A DNA stretch of 64,000 bases from Micrococcales bacterium (GTDB lineage: Bacteria; Actinomycetota; Actinomycetes; Actinomycetales; Cellulomonadaceae). Position numbers and translations under genes: made by a program. The notes beneath the pieces are model-generated. The model was given only the letters and a program-made list of their open reading frames with translations. It was not told the DNA's origin and did not search any database. The stretch is taken from assembly GCA_009779195.1 (NCBI GenBank), contig WRET01000003.1, positions 42,942-106,941 of the forward strand, read 5' to 3'. This document shows positions 61,693-64,000 of the stretch, piece by piece; within the stretch, counting starts at the first letter, position 1, and the number at the start of each line of letters is the position of its first letter.

Positions 61693-62375
61693 CGAGCGTC
61701 GACGATAGCGGCAGCCTGGACAGTCTCCGCAGCAGCTTTGTCGACTCGGCGCAAGAACATGCCGAGGACCGGCAGTCGGCCTACCGGCTGTGGGACGAGG
61801 TCGAAGCTCACTACCGTGAACCCGCCCGGTACTACCACACCCTGGACCACCTGGGGTACATGTGGGCGGAGTACTGGCGGCACGGCGAGTACGACGAGAA
61901 GGGACGCTGGCGGTTTTTCCTGCAGGAGCAGGTGCAGGACGAGCAGGCGTTCTGCTTTGCGTTGTGCTATCACGACGTCGTCTACGACCCGGAGCGGAAG
62001 GACAACGAGGCCCGCAGCGCCGACCTGGCCCGGGCACGGCTGACAGAGATCGGGTTTCCCGCCGAACGCACCGACAAGGTCGTCGCGATGATTCTGGCGA
62101 CCGCCACCCACCCACAGACCGACGACCCCGACACCGCCGCTCTGCTCGACACCGACCTGGCGATCCTCGGGGCCGACCCCGACGTCTACCGCGACTATGC
62201 CGACAAGATCCGCCGCGAGTACCAGATGTTCTCTGACGCTGAGTACCGGGCAGGCCGCAGCGCAGTCCTGCGACACCTGCTGGCCTCACCACGGCTGTTC
62301 CGCACCACCACATACCGTCCGCTGGAGACCCAGGCTCGCGAGAACCTCGCCGCCGAGCTCACGACCCTCCGTTAA
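61668..62375 (+). CDS. Predicted HD-superfamily metal-dependent phosphohydrolase (COG4339-like)
   Basis: The 235-residue protein starts at ATG 61668. YYHTLDHLGYM and ALCYHDVVYDPERKDNEARSADLARARL match the YHxxxH and HDxVYd...NExxSA motifs of the family, and LLDTDLAILGADPDVYRDYADKIRREY the second half. The substrate is unknown. The ORF track start 50 codons upstream overlaps the LysR-like relic. Confidence 0.88.
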   Translation: MDSERPRLTSVDDSGSLDSLRSSFVDSAQEHAEDRQSAYRLWDEVEAHYREPARYYHTLDHLGYMWAEYWRHGEYDEKGRWRFFLQEQVQDEQAFCFALCYHDVVYDPERKDNEARSADLARARLTEIGFPAERTDKVVAMILATATHPQTDDPDTAALLDTDLAILGADPDVYRDYADKIRREYQMFSDAEYRAGRSAVLRHLLASPRLFRTTTYRPLETQARENLAAELTTLR

Positions 62376-62490
62376 GCGCACCTGCCTCGGCCTTGTCGGC
62401 AAGAGTCACCCGACGGTCGCAGGACTCCCTCCGTCGTCCGCTCGCGTGGAAGTGTGCGTGGAACGATGGCACTCGCTGGCCGTCGCCGCA

Positions 62491-62793
62491 TCAGGCAGCA
62501 TCGGGGGTCGCGCTGCGCAGGACGAGCTGGTCGTCACCGAAGACGGCAGCAACCTGGAGCTGGCCTCCAAGGGCAGCGACATATCGAGCGACGTCGACGG
62601 TGGAAACGTCCCCACGTTCGATCTGCGAGATCCGGTTCTTGGTCACCCCCATCCGCTCCGCCACGTCGGACTGCGTCAGACCGAGCCTCGCACGACGTCC
62701 AGCGAGCCGGTGCGCGTCGATGTACGCCTGGGTGCGTCCGGCTGCCTGGGTCATCGCTTCTGGACCAACCCGGTCCACGACCTGAGCCCGCAC
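62491..62793 (-). CDS. HigA-type antitoxin (XRE family HTH)
   Basis: A 100-residue product with the HTH in GLTQSDVAERMGVTKNRISQIERGDVSTVDVARYVAALGG and a C-terminal LQVAAVFGDDQLVL, the layout of HigA-like antitoxins paired with RelE/HigB-type toxins. The start is GTG 62793, or ATG 62754. The usual partner gene directly upstream is present only as a damaged remnant (62800-62943). Confidence 0.82.
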   Translation of the reverse strand: MRAQVVDRVGPEAMTQAAGRTQAYIDAHRLAGRRARLGLTQSDVAERMGVTKNRISQIERGDVSTVDVARYVAALGGQLQVAAVFGDDQLVLRSATPDAA

Positions 62794-62799
62794 GTCTTT

Positions 62800-62943
62800 T
62801 CACGTATGGGTCACCATCGCTGCTCCTCCTCTCGTCCGCTCGACCGGATCTCAGTCGCCCCGACGACGCAGGCCGCAGCTCTTTCATGTTGTGCACCGCA
62901 CGGGACAGTCCCTGGGCTTGACGGAACGTGCGCGGCTCGAAGG
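62800..62943 (-). pseudogene. Remnant of HigB/RelE-type toxin
   Basis: Just upstream of the antitoxin the minus strand reads AVHNMKELRPASSG and, with one extra G in a GGGG run, GATEIR. HNMKELRP-S-GATE(V/I)RILFAFDP is the core of HigB-like toxins. The N-terminal half is replaced by the end of the MDMPI-like gene and the part after GATEIR is lost to a premature end. It looks like a toxin inactivated by deletion and frameshift while the antitoxin stayed intact. Confidence 0.6.
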
Positions 62944-63630
62944 TCACCGAACGCCGCGGTCGTCGTGGGTGTGGTTGTGCGATGGGGGTGCCAGAGCGCT
63001 GATGGTGTGGCTGGGTGCGCGTTCGCTGCGTGCGAGGGTCCGTAGCACCGAGAGCCATCCGTGGCGGACCACAGCCACGTCGACCAGCAGGTGGGCCAGA
63101 GCCTCCTGCGCTGCTTGCGGCAGTGGGGGAGTGGGGACTGCGACGCTGCACGCCAGGTCGTCGGTGTGCGCGGCGATCTCGAGCAGCCGCATGGTGAGGT
63201 AGTCGTCGAAGCCCAACGACACCCCCTCGGCCGGGAACCCGACCCGACGGTCCGGGTCTTGCGCCTCGACGAGGTCTCGTACCTGCCCCGTTGCGGCACG
63301 CACCCTGGCGGCGACCGCGCCCGGCCCGCCTGCCGCCGCTTCGTGCGCCCACCCGCGGATCTCGGTGTTGGCCGACGAGTGGGGCCCAGTGGTTGCCCAC
63401 GCAAGCCCCGCCAACCGCTCACATGCGCTCACAGCCTTGCCCTCCTGCGGATAGGCCAGGAACGTCGGTGTCAACGTCACCGCCCGCCCCAGGTGCGCTG
63501 CCAGGTCTCCCACCGTCATACCGTCCAGCACGGACGGCTCGTCCCACCGGTCTGCCACCTGCGGGGCCTCCAGGAGACCCACCACCGCTGCGAAGGTCTC
63601 CACGTATGCCTGCGCCACAACACTGCTCAC
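62944..63630 (-). CDS. Mycothiol-dependent maleylpyruvate isomerase-like (MDMPI/DinB) protein
   Basis: A 228-residue protein of the four-helix MDMPI N-terminal family: WDEPSVLDGMTVGDLAAHLGRAV is the typical start, and DYLTMRLLEIAAHTDDLACSV carries the third metal-ligand region (ExxxHxxD). The family is widespread in mycothiol-making actinobacteria; most members have no known substrate. The last 15 or so residues are His/Asp-rich and may be altered by the adjacent toxin-gene deletion. GTG 63630 is the start. Confidence 0.8.
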   Translation of the reverse strand: MSSVVAQAYVETFAAVVGLLEAPQVADRWDEPSVLDGMTVGDLAAHLGRAVTLTPTFLAYPQEGKAVSACERLAGLAWATTGPHSSANTEIRGWAHEAAAGGPGAVAARVRAATGQVRDLVEAQDPDRRVGFPAEGVSLGFDDYLTMRLLEIAAHTDDLACSVAVPTPPLPQAAQEALAHLLVDVAVVRHGWLSVLRTLARSERAPSHTISALAPPSHNHTHDDRGVR

Positions 63631-63713
63631 AGCTCGACCCTACGGGTTTGTCACTCAAGACGCCGGTCGTTGCGCGGAGGCTGTCTGTGGTCTGGACACC
63701 TGAATCTCACCTG

Positions 63714-63783
63714 ACGATGTCGTTCAGAAATCACGAGATCGTTCACCGCTCTGAACGATCTCGTGATTTCTGAACGACATCGT
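63714..63783. repeat. Perfect 32-bp-arm palindrome (H3)
   Basis: Arms 63714-63745 and 63752-63783 are exact complements with a 6-nt loop CCGCTC. The word GTTCAG/GTTCAC occurs at 63722 and 63741, and CTGAAC at 63751 and 63770, each pair exactly 19 nt apart. It lies upstream of the MDMPI-like gene in non-coding DNA. Confidence 0.95.
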
Positions 63784-63862
63784 GGTGGAGCCCAAGAGTC
63801 GTCCTATGGTCTACGGGTCCCCCTGAGAGGTCCAGGTGCCGTGATGGTCGACGCGTAAACTA

Positions 63863-64000
63863 GGGCGTGTCTCTTAACCCCCCGCACGCCGTGGCGCGCC
63901 CGGCACGCACGCTGGCGGCGTTGTCGTCGTCGGCAGCACCTCCAGTGCTGCTCTCCTCCTCCGCCTTGCCAGCGCACGCACCGGACACGCCACGCTCGCA
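63863..64000. mobile_element. MITE-like element, cut by the window end
   Basis: GGGCGTGTCTCTTAACCCCCC starts a palindromic unit whose inner part, GTGGCGCGCCCGG... and ...CCGGACACGCCAC, pairs over about 26 bp. Its core GCGGCGTTGTCGTC (63915-63928), hairpin, then CCTCCGCCTTGC (63958-63969) matches the core of the element at 21942, though the ends differ. The far terminal repeat lies outside the window. Confidence 0.6.

Overview
The window is about 69-70% GC, uses many GTG starts, is densely coded with ATGA/TGATG overlaps, and keeps an actinobacterial gene order. That order is yraN-comM-dprA, xerC, a WhiG/FliA sigma factor, rpsB-tsf-pyrH-frr-cdsA-rlmN-dxr, thiL-rpmB-DAK-recG, tig-clpP1-clpP2-clpX, valS-fadD, yceD-rpmF-rnc, cydABDC, rne-rplU-rpmA-obgE-proB. 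A LytR-CpsA-Psr protein, a DivIVA-domain protein and a mycothiol-type (MDMPI) protein also fit Actinomycetota. I infer a Micrococcales relative (Cellulomonas/Sanguibacter/Jonesia neighbourhood) but cannot fix the genus from sequence reading alone. I saw no rRNA, tRNA or CRISPR array.

Layout. 1-20 kb is mostly core genome: DNA uptake and recombination (yraN end, comM, dprA, xerC), a flagellar/sporulation-type sigma factor, an M23 peptidase, the translation/lipid/isoprenoid block rpsB to dxr, a membrane-anchored Hsp70-like protein, thiL, rpmB, a DAK2 protein and recG. 20-23.2 kb is a small accessory island. It holds a DUF2975 membrane protein with a Cro/CI-type regulator, an unrecognised ORF whose stop codon lies in a 167-bp MITE-like element, palindromic repeats and a DUF4190 protein. 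23-32.5 kb carries protein quality control (tig, clpP1P2, clpX), chorismate mutase and a valS-fadD operon. 32.5-38.6 kb is envelope-related: an LCP protein, an M1 metallopeptidase anchored by one TM segment, a second Hsp70-like TM protein and a one-TM LRV-type protein.

38.7-51.4 kb looks like a hypoxia/redox respiratory module. It has a DevR-like response regulator, then rnc-rpmF-yceD and a lipoprotein, then cydA-cydB-cydD-cydC and a DevS-like GAF-GAF histidine kinase read on the minus strand. Upstream of cydA is a GGGAC-N4-GTCCC palindrome that fits the DevR/DosR box and sits near -42 of a candidate promoter. CydB is about twice the normal length because of a roughly 340-residue in-frame insertion between its last two membrane segments.

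51.8-58 kb is rne-rplU-rpmA-obgE-proB. 58-64 kb is a variable end: a GT-C membrane glycosyltransferase, a nucleoside-kinase/PIN-like fusion, an HAD-like protein, a LysR N-terminal relic, an HD phosphohydrolase, a HigA-type antitoxin with a decayed HigB-type toxin, an MDMPI-like protein, a 70-bp palindrome and the start of another MITE-like element.

The most unusual signals are four. (1) The CydB insertion. (2) The DevR-box/cyd/DevS arrangement. (3) Intergenic palindromes with different sequences but one shared syntax: a short word twice per arm with an exact 19-nt period, around a 6-8 nt loop. (4) Two MITE-like elements with unrelated ends but a shared core.
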